Shown here in pieces: positions 33,571 to 44,402 of a stretch of DNA of 64,000 nucleotides. The translations under genes and the position numbers were made by a program. Numbering within the stretch: position 1 is the first letter of the stretch; the number at the start of each line of letters is the position of its first letter. Under the pieces are notes generated by a model. It was not told the origin of the DNA. It ran no database searches and saw only the letters and a list, made by a program, of their open reading frames with translations. The stretch lies in assembly GCA_003550325.1 (NCBI GenBank), contig QKWP01001243.1:75670-139669 (forward strand), in the 5' to 3' direction. Origin of the DNA: Gigaspora rosea. Its lineage: Eukaryota > Glomeromycota > Glomeromycetes > Diversisporales > Gigasporaceae.

Positions 33571-33757
33571 TATCTTAGTACGTTATCATAGTACATTATC
33601 TTAGTACGTTATCATAGTACGTTATCTTAGTACGTTATTATAATACGTTATCTTAATATGTTATTATAGTACGTTATCTTAGTACGTTATCTTAGTACAT
33701 TATCTTAATACATTATCTTAGTACGTTATATTAGAACGTTATCTTAATACGTTATTG
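33571..33757. repeat. 13-bp minisatellite TTAGTACGTTATC
   Basis: About 14 tandem units of TTAGTACGTTATC with single-base changes (CATAG, CATTA, TAATA). Confidence 0.85.
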
Positions 33758-33950
33758 TAAAAATCCCAAGTTTTACAGATATATAAACACTGCCTTTTTT
33801 CCCAAGGCAGAGTAGGTTCAGTTCTCTATTTCCCTTCTTTTCTAAAAAGGTTTTGTCTTTTAAAAATCTTCTTTTCTAAAAATACTTGTAATTAAAAATC
33901 TTATATTTAATAAACTAATATTATCCTTTGACTATAAATCTTATATTTTT

Positions 33951-34370
33951 TTATTCTGTCTTTTTATTTTCTTGTTTATATTTTCTCTTTATTTTCACAT
34001 TCCTTACCCTCTTACATGTTAAGTCAAGTGATATAGTTACTTGCCTAAAAGTTACTATATTACAATATCTAACCAATCCTTTACTTCTATTTTCATATCC
34101 ATAGAACTTGACAAAGCTCCAAAGTTTCTCTACTATATCTTTGCTCAATAGTACCAAAGCCCACAAAAATGCCTTGCTTAAAAGTCTGCATATCTTTCTT
34201 ATCTCTATTTCAGATGCAGAACATCTAGTGAATGGACTTTGTACCTGACAGCAGCTTGGTGAAGTTTTGTTGTGTATAGATATATTAACTATAGAGTTTT
34301 TGTAGGTCAGTATTCTTGAAAAATTTGGTACAAGGGATCATCGGAAAGAGTTAAATATGATTATGTAAAA
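33951..34370 (-). pseudogene. Weakly protein-like relic, unknown
   Basis: A minus-strand frame of 71 codons (33951-34166) is preceded upstream by further protein-like sequence in the same frame, such as IRKICRLLSKAFLWALVLLS, before stops near 34360. The stretch matches a more decayed copy at about 14000-14240, which suggests a dispersed gene-bearing repeat. No domain recognised. Confidence 0.3.
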
Positions 34371-34429
34371 GTTCTATAATTTATTAAATAATTATAACCC
34401 ATTTATAATAAAACAAATTTATTCTGATC

Positions 34430-34850
34430 TTAGGACTCTGTAATTGGATTTTAACAATTTTGGGCTTGCTAGAATCCTCTTATTGAGAGGATCATTTTGG
34501 TAATTAAATTATCAAAAAATTGGCCCACTAGATCAAAAGTTATTAACAATTAAAAATTAATTTTTAATTGTTAATAACTTTTGATTTACTGGGCCAACTT
34601 CAATAATTTAACTACCAAAATGATCCTCTTAATGAGAAGATTCTAGAAAGCTCAAAATTATTAAAATCCAATTACAGGATCCTAAGATCAGAATAAATTT
34701 GTGTTACTATAAATAGGTTATAAATTATAGAACTTTTATAGTAACACAAATCTATTCTGATCACAGAATTCTGTAATTTGATTTTAATAATTTTAGACTC
34801 ACTAAAATTCTCTTATTAAGAGAATTATTTGGTAGTTGATAGATCAAAAG
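34430..34850. repeat. Palindromic core of the Harbinger-like family
   Basis: Repeated direct and inverted copies of 'AAAAGTTATTAACAATTAAAAA' and 'TTAACTACCAAAATGATCCTCT', forming a foldback centred near 34560 and another near 34730. The same block lies at 62600-63070 and in part at 8505-8815 and 32450-32560. Confidence 0.75.
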
Positions 34851-34861
34851 TTATTAATTAT

Positions 34862-35084
34862 TGTGGCAGATTAAAATGAAATCAGATTAAAGTGAAACTG
34901 GGGACCTCTCTTGCTCACCTTTAAAGCTTATAAAACCCACACATACTCGTTTATTAATAACCTTAACCCTAAACCCTAATCCTAATGCTAAAAAAACCCA
35001 AAAAATGTCCCCTAAAAAATTTTAAAATTTTGCTTAAAAAATAAAAAATTTCATTTTAATCCGATTTCATTTTAATCTGTCACA
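34862..35084. mobile_element. Telomere-motif MITE, second copy
   Basis: TGTGGCAGATTAAAATGAAA at the left and the complement of TGTGACAGATTAAAATGAAA at the right. 5-bp duplication ATTAT (34857-34861 and 35085-35089). Interior AACCTTAACCCTAAACCCTAA at 34959-34979. Same family as 14939-15167 and 46068-46237. Confidence 0.88.
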
Positions 35085-35109
35085 ATTATTAAATATTATT
35101 AATTGGTTT

Positions 35110-35425
35110 TACTAAAGTACACTACTGGTATTTAACGCCAGTGTCAGAAATTAGATCGAAACATTATCAGAAAATAGATCAGAAAATCATGTATCATAAT
35201 TTGGTGTAATATAACATGAACAGAAAAATTCAAAAGCTTATTTCTCAAAAGTTTGCATAAGAAACCACTTTTTTTAACTAAAAAAAAGTTTTTCTTGAGC
35301 GAATTTACTATATAACAACCTAAACCCAAACCCTAACTGAGCACTCACCCTAACCCTAACCTAACATAAATGAACTTGAAAGAACTTTGAATACTGGCGT
35401 TGAACGCCAGTGGTGTGATTTAGTA
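35110..35425. mobile_element. MITE with ACTGG...AACGCCAGT ends and telomere-like core
   Basis: TTTACTAAAGTACACTACTGG at the left pairs with CCAGTGGTGTGATTTAGTAAA at the right. AACGCCAGT occurs inside both ends. The interior has CAAACCCTAACTGAG and CACCCTAACCCTAACC (about 35327-35361), and TTTCTTGAGCGAATTTACTA, which resembles the cores of 17387 and 29640. Confidence 0.7.
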
Positions 35426-36295
35426 AAATTGTTATTAATAAATTAATAATTTTGGGTAAAAATAATTTTGTAAATTTGCTGGAATTATAAAATTTTGGCT
35501 GGAATTACACCTGATACTTTAGCTAATCTACCTATTCACCCAGAAATCAGCTGATTTCTGGAAGCTTTTTTAAACCTCTATTTTTATGCTTTTTAAACAG
35601 TATAAACAAATATATTCTATAGTATTATATTTCCATTAATACAATTTTTTGTATTTCAACTTTTTACTTTGGTTCTTTGATCTTGACCAAAATTGTTATA
35701 TACTATTATCATATATAAATCACTATTTATTTAAAAATTATAAATTTAAATTTCATTTAGTAACTTTATTCTTATAAAGGAGACTAGGGTATTGTGACGA
35801 AGTGGTATTCTGACGAATTTGAAATAATATGTAATCCAGTGATTCAAACTGGACGATTTTAGTACCATTCGACTCCTCTTAATTAGAGGATTCGGATAGT
35901 ATAAAAATTACCCGATTAGTACCTGATTAGGAACACAAGGTCGAAGAAATGCTATATTATGACAAATAGGGTATTATGACGAACCAACAACTATGCATTG
36001 TAACGAAGCACACATACTTGAGTGCTGCAAAAAAAAACTAGTAATAACATGTCATGGTTCTTTTTAAGCTAAAAACAAAAAAAAACAATTATAATTGAAC
36101 TTGCATTGCATATTTAGTACTTTAATTACTTTAATTTAACAATTACCATATCGTCACTAAAGCCATTATTCGAGGCACAATTTCCAGAACTAAGAACTAA
36201 TTTAATTAATATTTTATATTCATCAAAATAAATTCTTAGACCTCCGGAAATTGTGTACCTCAAAATAATGTCCCGGGTACTATTTATAAAATTAA

Positions 36296-36535
36296 TTGAC
36301 AGAAATTAGATTAAGATAAAATATGGGTTTCGATTTAGCTCTTTAAAACCCATTTATCTTGTTTAATATAAACTCTGCACTGAACTAACCTCTATCCTTA
36401 ACATTTAACTCTAAAAACTATAAACAAAATATTATTTTTTGGTGGGTTAAATTTTTTTTATAATCGGATTTTTTTTATAATGAGATTTTATTTTAATCTG
36501 ATTTCATTTTAATCTGATTTCATTTTAATCGAAAA
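36296..36535. mobile_element. Telomere-motif MITE, degraded copy
   Basis: GACAGAAATTAGATTAAGATAAA at the left and a tripled TTTCATTTTAATCTGA at the right match the other copies. The internal ACCTCTATCCTTAACATTTA is an eroded telomere-like tract. No flanking duplication survives. It lies inside the pogo-like element. Confidence 0.6.
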
Positions 36536-37328
36536 TTTTGTTTGCCTTCATTAATTAAATGCGTTTTTGGATGGGCCAATAAAGTTAAACCTTTGCAATA
36601 TTTATTTCGCACATTTAATAAAGGAATTACGTGTATAAACCTTTCTATTCATATTAAGCAAACACTGTTTATACTTTCATATTTTATTATTCATTGTATA
36701 GTAAAAGCAAACATTGTGGTTTAAAGACATATTATAACTTCGTAATAGATTAAATATGCCTTTAGTCTCTTACATTAATCGACGTAACACTATTCGTGAG
36801 GCTCTTAACGAAATAAATAAATACCCTTCTAACTTTCACCCAAGTATCGAATCCCAGAAGCATCTCTTAGATGTGCCGTAAAAAATGGCAACCCTCCTAA
36901 CCATACTGGCCCACCAACTATACTTACCGAGCATGAGGAGGAACAACTTGCGGGCTATTGTATTAACGTACAGAAGCTTGGATTTGGCCTAACAAGATCT
37001 GGCGTTAATTATTGTGTGATGGAAATCTTAAAATTAAACTAGTGAATTAACTCGATTATATAATACTCATCATTGATCAACTTAGATCAATGATCGAGCA
37101 CCAATTAATGGGCTCGAGCAAAATAGGTCAATCAATGATCGATAATACTGATAGATCAAATAAGCATATATTTGATTGATCAAAAAATTTTAATATATAG
37201 AAAATTGTCAGTTTAGGAACCTATTATAGAATCTAAACATTTTTCTTGTTTTAATAAGTTATAATTAGTGGTGTGCCATTTATATGATGTCTGAATTTTT
37301 TTAGCATACAGTACATACAGTACATATA

Positions 37329-38463
37329 CAATCAGACCTCTCTAAATGCATCCCCTCTAAATGCATAACCTCTTTAAATGCATATTAATTGTCTGGCCCA
37401 TTGACGGGCTTAATAAATAAGTGCATATTCTTTATTCTGCATATGCATACTATTTTCTTGGCCCATCTATATAAATCTCTCTATAAATTCATATCACGTG
37501 ACCACGGGCCAATCAAATCAGGACTACATGTTATGATTTTGTATATCATATGACTTGCTTAATTGATAATCCACCTATCAACTAGAGAATGGCGAAATGT
37601 GGCGTGCGTCCATCTAAAAGTTTTTTTCTTACTAAGTTAATGACACATGTCCACTAATTGAAAGTTGTAGAGCTCGTCGAAACGCATCTAACGGCGGTTA
37701 AATCATCCAAATCGGCTCAGTGGATGGCGAGTTATCGTAGAAAAACGATTGGCCGACTATATAAAATTACATATGAAAATCACTATAGGCGAAATGTGGC
37801 GTGCTTCCATCTAAAAGCTTTTTTCTTACTAAGTTAACGATACATGGCCACTAATTAATAGTTGTAGAGCTCGTCGAGACGCATCTAACGGTGGTTAGAT
37901 CATCCAAATCGGCCCAGTGGATGGCGAGATATCGTTGAAAAACGATTGGCCGACTATATAAAATCTCTATGTAAATAAACATTGTTTACATAGATTTTAT
38001 ATAGTCGGCCAATCGTTTTTCGACGATATCTCGCCATCCACTGGGCCGATTTGGATGATCTAACCACCGTTAGATGCGTCACTACGAGCTCTACAACTTT
38101 CAATTAGTGGGTATGTATCGTTAACTTAGTAAGAAAAAAACTTTTAGATGGAAGCACGCATTTCGCCTATAGTGATTTTCATATGTAATTTTATATAGTC
38201 TGCCAATCGTTTTTCGACGATAACTCGCCATCCACCGGGCCGATTTGGATGATCTAACCGCTGTTAGATGCGCCTCGACAAGCTTTATAACTTTCAATTA
38301 GTGGACATGTATTGTTAGCTTAGTAAGAAAACAACTTTTAGATGGAAGCACGCCACATTTCGCTATTTTGACCTATAAAAATAAATGTTCTCTAAATGCA
38401 TACCTCCTTAAATGCATACCTCAGAGCTGGTCCCAACGATATGCATTTAGAGAGGTCTGACTG
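37329..38463. mobile_element. TA-flanked pogo-like element with palindromic cargo
   Basis: The ends CAATCAGACCTCTCTAAATGC and the complement of CAGTCAGACCTCTCTAAATGC are flanked by TA (37327-37328 and 38464-38465). Both ends repeat CTAAATGCAT. The centre is the four-unit palindrome at 37592-38363. No transposase frame. Confidence 0.85.
37592..38363. repeat. Palindrome of four 190-bp units (two direct, two inverted)
   Basis: A unit starting GCGAAATGTGGCGTGC and ending CCGACTATATAAAATTAC occurs at 37592 and 37789. It then occurs inverted from about 37985 and from about 38175 to 38363. The hinge is ATGTAAATAAACATTGTTTACAT near 37983. Each unit holds TAACGGTGGTTAGATCATCC and GTGGATGGCGAG. The units are more G+C-rich than their flanks and well conserved with each other. 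Confidence 0.88.
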
Positions 38464-40903
38464 TAGTTGTATAGTGCATATAGCATGTGAAATATGTATA
38501 GTGCGTATATGATATAAACTATCTATATACAAAATTTTGTCTGTGTGCTAAAACTCACTAATATATTAATTGTTAAATAATTGTCACATAGTTTCGAAAA
38601 AAATGAAGGATCGGGTCAGCAAAAGGTAATATGAAAGACGGAAAATGTGACATGAGTGTTTCATATCAGTGTCAAAAGGTCATAAGATTCAAATTGGGAT
38701 CAGGTGTTGATATGGTGTGGTTTTAGTAATCGATGATGGAATGATTAATCATTGCAGCAGCAAGCTCACTTGGTTGTCCTAATTTTATTCCGCTAATTAA
38801 ATATTGAACACAGATCTATTACTAGTAACTAAGAAAATTGGAAGTATTAGAATTCCCACGGCCCCTAATTTGCCATGAATACTTATATGATAGTTATTGA
38901 GTACGCAAAGCAGGGAAGTCTAATTGTTTGTGAAATAAGATGCCTACGAAGTGATTGTAATTTAGGTGCTTGAGAGCACCCTATGTTACATAGTTACCTA
39001 ATTTTTAATTTGATAATCGATCAATAATTGACCCAATGATTGATCGATTATATATGCTCGAGCTTATAAATTTTATACTTGTTCGATTATATTCAATTAA
39101 ATATACACAATCGATTTTTGATTGATCATTGAAAACTTTTTTTAATCAATCATCGATCAACAATTTTTTTGTCGAGTCAATTCACTAGATTAAACAAGTG
39201 ATCACACCCTTTTAATAATAATGGACTGGGTTATGTTTAGTGGGTACATTTTATGAGAAATCACTCTAAGCTATCATTTTGTACTTCCCAAGAGTTATTA
39301 GAAGCGTGAGCACAAAAGGCCAATGCGACAATTGTGAAAGATTATTTTGAAAAACTTGGCAAAATCATTAATAAAAATTCACTTACCGCTGCACAGATTT
39401 GGAATATGGACGAAACTGGTTTCGTCCTTATTCCAAAATTTGAAAAAGTTATTGCAAAAAAAGGTGCGTGCCAGGTTCACAAAGCCGCACATAGAAATAA
39501 TACTGAACATATTTCAGTAGCACACACGATTTCAGCTGCTGGTTCATGCATATCACCTTTATTCATTTATAAAGGTATTCGTGCAATCCCTGGTCTATTA
39601 GATGGTGCACCTCCTGAAGCTGTTATAGGGTTTACAGATACTATTACATGCGTGAAGGTCTTTTCCAAATGCACTTAAACTATTTTATAAATTCTATTCC
39701 ACCTATTTGACCAGTTCTATTAACACTCGACGGGCACAAAGTCATATTAACTACATGAGCGTAAACTTTCGTCGTCAAAATAATATCCTTCTCTTTGCTC
39801 TACCACCTCGTACGATGCATGTTTTACAGCTGTTCGAGATTCTGTTCGCAAAATTAAAAAAAGAATATAGTAAAGCATGTAAAAAGTATTATACTAATAA
39901 CAGTAAAATAGTAACTAAGCATACCTTCACGAAGATTCTTGGTACTGTTTTTGTTGAAACCTATACACCACTAGCAATTTGCAACACCTACAGAACCACT
40001 GGCATATGGTATTTAATCCTAGTACAATTAGTATCGATCGTTTAAACCCTTCTTTATTAACCAACAATTTAACGAACCCATTAACCCACCTTTAATTTCG
40101 CTATTACTTGCTCAACCAAATCATCTTTGTTTTACTTATCTAAATGTTAGTAGTTTAAACGAAGAAAATATTATATTAAAAAACGAGAATGATTTGTTGA
40201 GACCTCAGGTTGAAAAACTTATCTAGTAAGGAATTGGAAACTTACAAGAGCCCTGGTACATGTGTATTATGTTTAGCACTCAAGTATCCAGTTCCTCAGG
40301 CTCAAACTCAAGTAACATCTGATTATACGAGTTCTGAAAGCCAACCTGAGCCTATATCAACCCTGCCTAAAAAAAAGCAAAAGACACTTTCATTTGCGCG
40401 ACTTTTAACTAAAGAAAAAAGCTGGCGTCAGTTGAATGAGTTAAATGAGGAAGCGAAACAAAAGACTGAAGAAATTAAAAGAAAAAAAGAGGCTGTAGCT
40501 TAAAAAAAAAAAGCAGCAGCCCAAAGAAAGAAGCAGCAGCCCAAAAAAAAGAAGTGGTAGCCAAAAAGAAAGAGGCACTAGCTAAAAAAAAGGAAGCTAC
40601 CGCTCAAAATAAGGCGGTGTAACGACTAGATCTAATACTAAAAAAAAAGGCAGCTTAAAAATTATATAGTAAATCGAATTCATCAGAATACCTTTTCACT
40701 TAAAATTTTAAATTTAAAAATGCGTTGCACGTGATGATGATTGTTTAATAAATTCTGATTTGTCATTTACTTTTTTTTTATCATGGCTTATTTTTAAATA
40801 CAATGTTGATCGATAGATATAAATATTTAAAGGTTTATACTGGTTAGTAAAAATTTTTTATAGTAGAAACCTTAACTTCATCACAATACTCCAGTCTCCC
40901 TTA

Positions 40904-42400
40904 GATTTTTTTTTTTATACTATAGAATATAATTTTTTCTTATATAATTTAGTTGTAACTGATTTGATGAGTTAAATAAATTAAAATCATGTAATTGTTA
41001 TTAATCATTATTATTTTATCGAATCTGAACTTTCGTGCTTATTTTTAATAAAATTTTATAATTGACCAATAAAAATCGATCATGTGAATCACATGCTTGA
41101 TTTTGACTAATCGAGCACGTGATTCATGTGATTGATTTTTATTGGTTGATCACGGGGTCGCCATAAAATAACCACTTTTTTTGTTTTACTAATTATTATA
41201 AAATATAAAAATTATAGTAATCTCTATATAGTTACTGTTATCTTAGTCATATTAAATTTTGGTTATCAAACTAGTAATTATATTGGGGTTAAACTATAGT
41301 ATTTTGTTTAATTAAATATAAAGAAGATAGAAGTATTGTGAACCAAAAAGGTATTGTGGTTTAGTGAAAAATATTTTGTGATCTAGTGATTAGAATTAGA
41401 TGATTATTGTACTATTTGATTTGTCTCTTTAAGATAAATAGTACAAAAATCATCTAATTCTAATAACTGGATTACAAAATATTTTTTACTGGACCACAAT
41501 ATCCCTCTGGCTTACCTCTCTTATATAGTATAGTAAGTGTATAGTATTGTATACAGTATAGGTTCTATTAATAAAAATTAAATAAATTAATTAATATTTT
41601 AAAAAATTAATATTTTAATTTTTATAGCTTATTTCGATTAATAATTAATAAAAAGAAAAAGTTTAGATTATAGGTTTTTTTTTAAATTATTAAGCCATCA
41701 AAATAGTTTCAAAATATGTTATAAAGTATTAATTTTATAATATTAGCTTGATTTCTATTGATGGCAGCCCGTATAATAATTAAAATTTAACTTAATAATT
41801 CTATAAACAGAATACTGTATTAAAAATTCGGTTAACACAAACACACTAGGTTAAACCGATTGTACGCGGTCGGTTAACCGATTGGCGTTTTTGTACTTAA
41901 CAGTAGTTTACTTTACGGTACATATACATAGATTGCTGATAAAAATCAAAATTTTTAAAAAAAAAATATTTATAAGATAAACAATTATCTCACTCAACTC
42001 TCTAAACTATATAAAAATTACACACACTATTGATACACATATTGATCATTATTATTCGCAATTCGTTTGGTAAAATATTATAGAAATAAAATAAAGCTAC
42101 TGTATTTTTATATATAACTGATAATATAATATAAACGTGTTTGGTTCGGGCCTTTTATAATATACAACCAATAGATTTTCAACAAATTGAAATATAGTTC
42201 GTGTTACCAAAATGACATGTATTATCACGACGAGTTTCGGTTAAGATAACAATATTAATAACTTGATATTTATAACAAGGTCATTCATTGATACTGAAGT
42301 TGGAGCGAGTTAAATAAAAAGATCTTTTTGAGAACGAACCATTATTCTAGGGCTGTGGGAAAACATCTTTCCTCATTGTCATATTCTTTTTGTCAAATCT
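40904..42400. other. AT-rich intergenic DNA with two foldbacks
   Basis: A hairpin at about 41062-41150 pairs TTGACCAATAAAAATCGATC with its complement. A larger foldback at about 41335-41505 is centred near 41437 (TTGTGGTT...AACCACAA type with GATGATT arms). The remainder up to the ORF at 42401 is AT-rich, with no recognisable gene. Confidence 0.6.
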
Positions 42401-42610
42401 TCACGCGCTTTCCAGTAAATGAAGATCTTTACCGTCTTTGGGTGTAGAGTGTCTTATGGAATTCCCGTGACCAGCCGAACGACTATCCCTACTGTCGAGG
42501 TTCCCGCTTACCCTTTTGACATAAACTTCGTCCAAGTCATAATCATGCTGTGCTTCATCATTATTAGTTGCATATGGTGACACATATATCATAGTAATAG
42601 TACTGGACAA
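42401..42610 (-). CDS. Small ORF divergent from the PKA gene (uncertain)
   Basis: 69 codons from ATG to stop, hydrophilic and acidic/Ser-rich (MSSTITMIYVSPYATNNDEA at the start, SRDSRSAGHGNSIRH inside). Local G+C is higher than in the flanks. The start is 64 bp from the PKA start, which would make a shared bidirectional promoter. It could also be antisense sequence within the PKA leader. No family recognised. Confidence 0.3.
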   Translation of the reverse strand: MSSTITMIYVSPYATNNDEAQHDYDLDEVYVKRVSGNLDSRDSRSAGHGNSIRHSTPKDGKDLHLLESA

Positions 42611-42674
42611 AATATTGCAGCAAACTCTAGCCTAGTTCCCCCGTTAAAAAAAAATAATAAAATAAAAAAAAAGA

Positions 42675-44402
42675 ATGTCAACTAACTACACTTCTAATAA
42701 TAAAAAAAGGGATAAGCCACCAGTTAATGGCAACAGTCACGCTGCATTCAACGAAGGTGCAAACGGCTCTAGCTCAGAGCTTACAACTGCTTTTCCTAAC
42801 GTGAATGGGAATCAAACATATTCAAATGAGGGAGTTGAACAGCGACCGTCACAAGCGCATCAAGAACCAGCACCAAGGTACATCGCGAGACCCAATTTTG
42901 GCTTGATCGATTTCACGTTACTGGATACTTTAGGTATACTTACATCAATAGCATCTTATCTCTTTCAGAAGCATTCTACTCGTATAGGTTTACGTACATT
43001 TGGAAAACAAATAATTATAATAGATTATTAGTTGGAATATTTTTTGAAACACAATAATTTTTGGACCAAGCTATTACACATTCTTGTCTGCATCATAATT
43101 TAATGTGAATGAAATCATTGGGTTGTTTATTACAGATTACTGATCTTTCTTTCATGTCTAAATGACAGGTACTGGGACGTTTGGTCGGGTGTATCTTACC
43201 AAATTTAAACATACAGAAAATTATTATGCAATGAAAGTATTGAAAAAACTTGAAGTTGTACGGCTTAAGCAAGTGGAACACATTAATTCGGAAAAGCTAA
43301 TCCTTAGTCAAGTTCACCACCCATTCATCGTGAATTTGTGAGTTCATAATATTTATTAATTCCATATTTATTAAGCAAAATCATCAAGGAACTAGATTAC
43401 GAAAAAAATCAAATTCAGGTTTTGTACATTTCAAGATGAGCGGAATTTATATATGCTACTTGAATACGTTATTGGCGGAGAACTTTTTTCTCATCTGCGG
43501 AAAGCCGGACGGTTTACCACAGATATGACACGGTTTTATGCAGCAGAAATCGTTCTTGCTATTGAATATTTGCATTCTAAAGATATAATTTATAGAGATT
43601 TAAAACCAGAAAACCTATTATTGGATTGTAGAGGCCATGTTAAAATCACGGACTTTGGCTTTGCAAAAAGGATCGAGGATCGGTAAGCAATATATACAAC
43701 TTTTTAATATCATATACGAATATATCCTGGTTTAATTTATTTGGAAATTCACTTATAGTACCTGGACGTTATGTGGCACTCCAGAATATCTGGCACCGGA
43801 AATCATTCAAAGCAAAGGTCACGGAAAACCCGTGGATTGGTGGGCATTAGGAATTCTAATATTCGAAATGTTAGCGGGGTAATAGAAACATTTCTCTTTT
43901 TTTTTAAAAAAAATTTTTTTATTTATTTTTTATTTTATTTTATTTTTTTTATTATTTTTTTTTTTTTTTTTAAAAAAACAAAAATTAACCGAGTTTTTAT
44001 ATTAACTGGAAATTTTATTTTAGATATCCACCATTTTTTGATGACAATCCATTTGGCATTTATGAAAAAATTCTTGCCGGAAAAATAGCGTTTCCATCGC
44101 ATTTTGATCCGAACGCCAAGGATCTCATTAAACGTTTACTAACGTCTGATCGTACAAAGCGACTGGGTAATCTTCGGGGTGGTAGTGAAGATGTGAAGAA
44201 GCATAAATGGTTCCGTGGTGTTGATTGGCAAGGATTATATGAAAGACGTGTACAAGCACCGATTGTTCCTCCATATCAACATCCAGGTGATACTAGTAAC
44301 TTTGAAAAATATCCAGAACCTTCAGATGAAGAAAATGGTGTTGGTAGTACAAATATGTTAACGGGAGTTGATCCTTATCGGCATTTGTTTTTAAATTTTT
44401 GA
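42675..44402 (+). CDS. cAMP-dependent protein kinase catalytic subunit (AGC kinase)
   Basis: Exons 42675-42933, 43169-43337, 43419-43682, 43759-43878 and 44024-44402 join in frame to 396 residues. The first 80 or so are a low-complexity Asn/Ser/Gln-rich extension. The kinase follows: glycine loop GTGTFGRV (87-94), Lys109 in [11 protein letters not shown] (201-208), DFG (221-223), activation-loop Thr234 in [14 protein letters not shown], and the C-terminal FLNF that fits the FxxF motif docking on the PKA N-lobe. These are diagnostic of PKA-C rather than PKC or AKT-like kinases. It would be held by a regulatory subunit and released by cAMP, phosphorylating Arg-Arg-x-Ser/Thr sites. That part is family knowledge. 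The last intron contains a long T-rich tract. The start is the first ATG of the open exon. Confidence 0.95.

Larger units (their letters stand above)
30062..35569. mobile_element. Harbinger-like element expanded by nested insertions
   Basis: Ends GAGAGCTTCCAGAAATCAG and CAGCTGATTTCTGGAAGCTTTT, flanked by TTA (30059-30061 and 35570-35572). It is the long relative of the 739-bp element at 62484-63222 and shares its left 140 bp and right 70 bp nearly base for base. Inserted material includes the hAT-like element 30207-32444, a minisatellite, the MITE 34862-35084 and another at about 35110-35425. Confidence 0.75.
37040..39187. mobile_element. hAT-like element inserted in the pogo transposase
   Basis: Ends TAGTGAATTAACTCGA and TCGAGTCAATTCACTA (one mismatch). 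Flanks AATTAAAC (37032-37039) and GATTAAAC (39188-39195) agree at seven of eight bases. Both ends are rich in TTGATCGAT/ATCGATCAA words. Its interior holds the TA-flanked element 37329-38463. Removing it restores contact between the two transposase parts. Confidence 0.88.
36756..40640 (+). pseudogene. Pogo/Tigger-like transposase, split and frameshifted
   Basis: The N-terminal part (36756-37037) begins MPLVSYINRRNTIREALNEI. After a one-base shift near 36848 it continues RIPEASLRCAVKNGNPPNH, a helix-turn-helix of the CENP-B/pogo kind, then ILTEHEEEQLAGYC. Coding resumes at 39196 after the hAT insertion. The first catalytic Asp is in WNMDETGF (about 39400) and the second in LDGHK-like sequence near 39730 after another shift. 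The third acidic residue lies in LQLFEILFAKLKKE (39820-39870), where the usual proline-aspartate context is changed. The tail (40210-40620) is Lys-rich and frame-broken. Several stops and shifts make it inactive. Confidence 0.85.
35777..40901 (+). mobile_element. Pogo/Tigger-like transposon, broken by a hAT insertion
   Basis: Ends AAGGAGACTAGGGTATTGTGA and the complement of AGGGAGACTGGAGTATTGTGA, with TA at 35775-35776 and 40902-40903. Subterminal TATTGTGACGAA, TATTATGACGAA and TTGTAACGAA copies near the left end look like transposase binding sites. Without the 2.15-kb hAT insertion the element is about 3.0 kb, a normal size for this group. A foldback (36164-36270) and a degraded telomere-motif MITE (36296-36535) lie before the gene. 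Confidence 0.85.
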
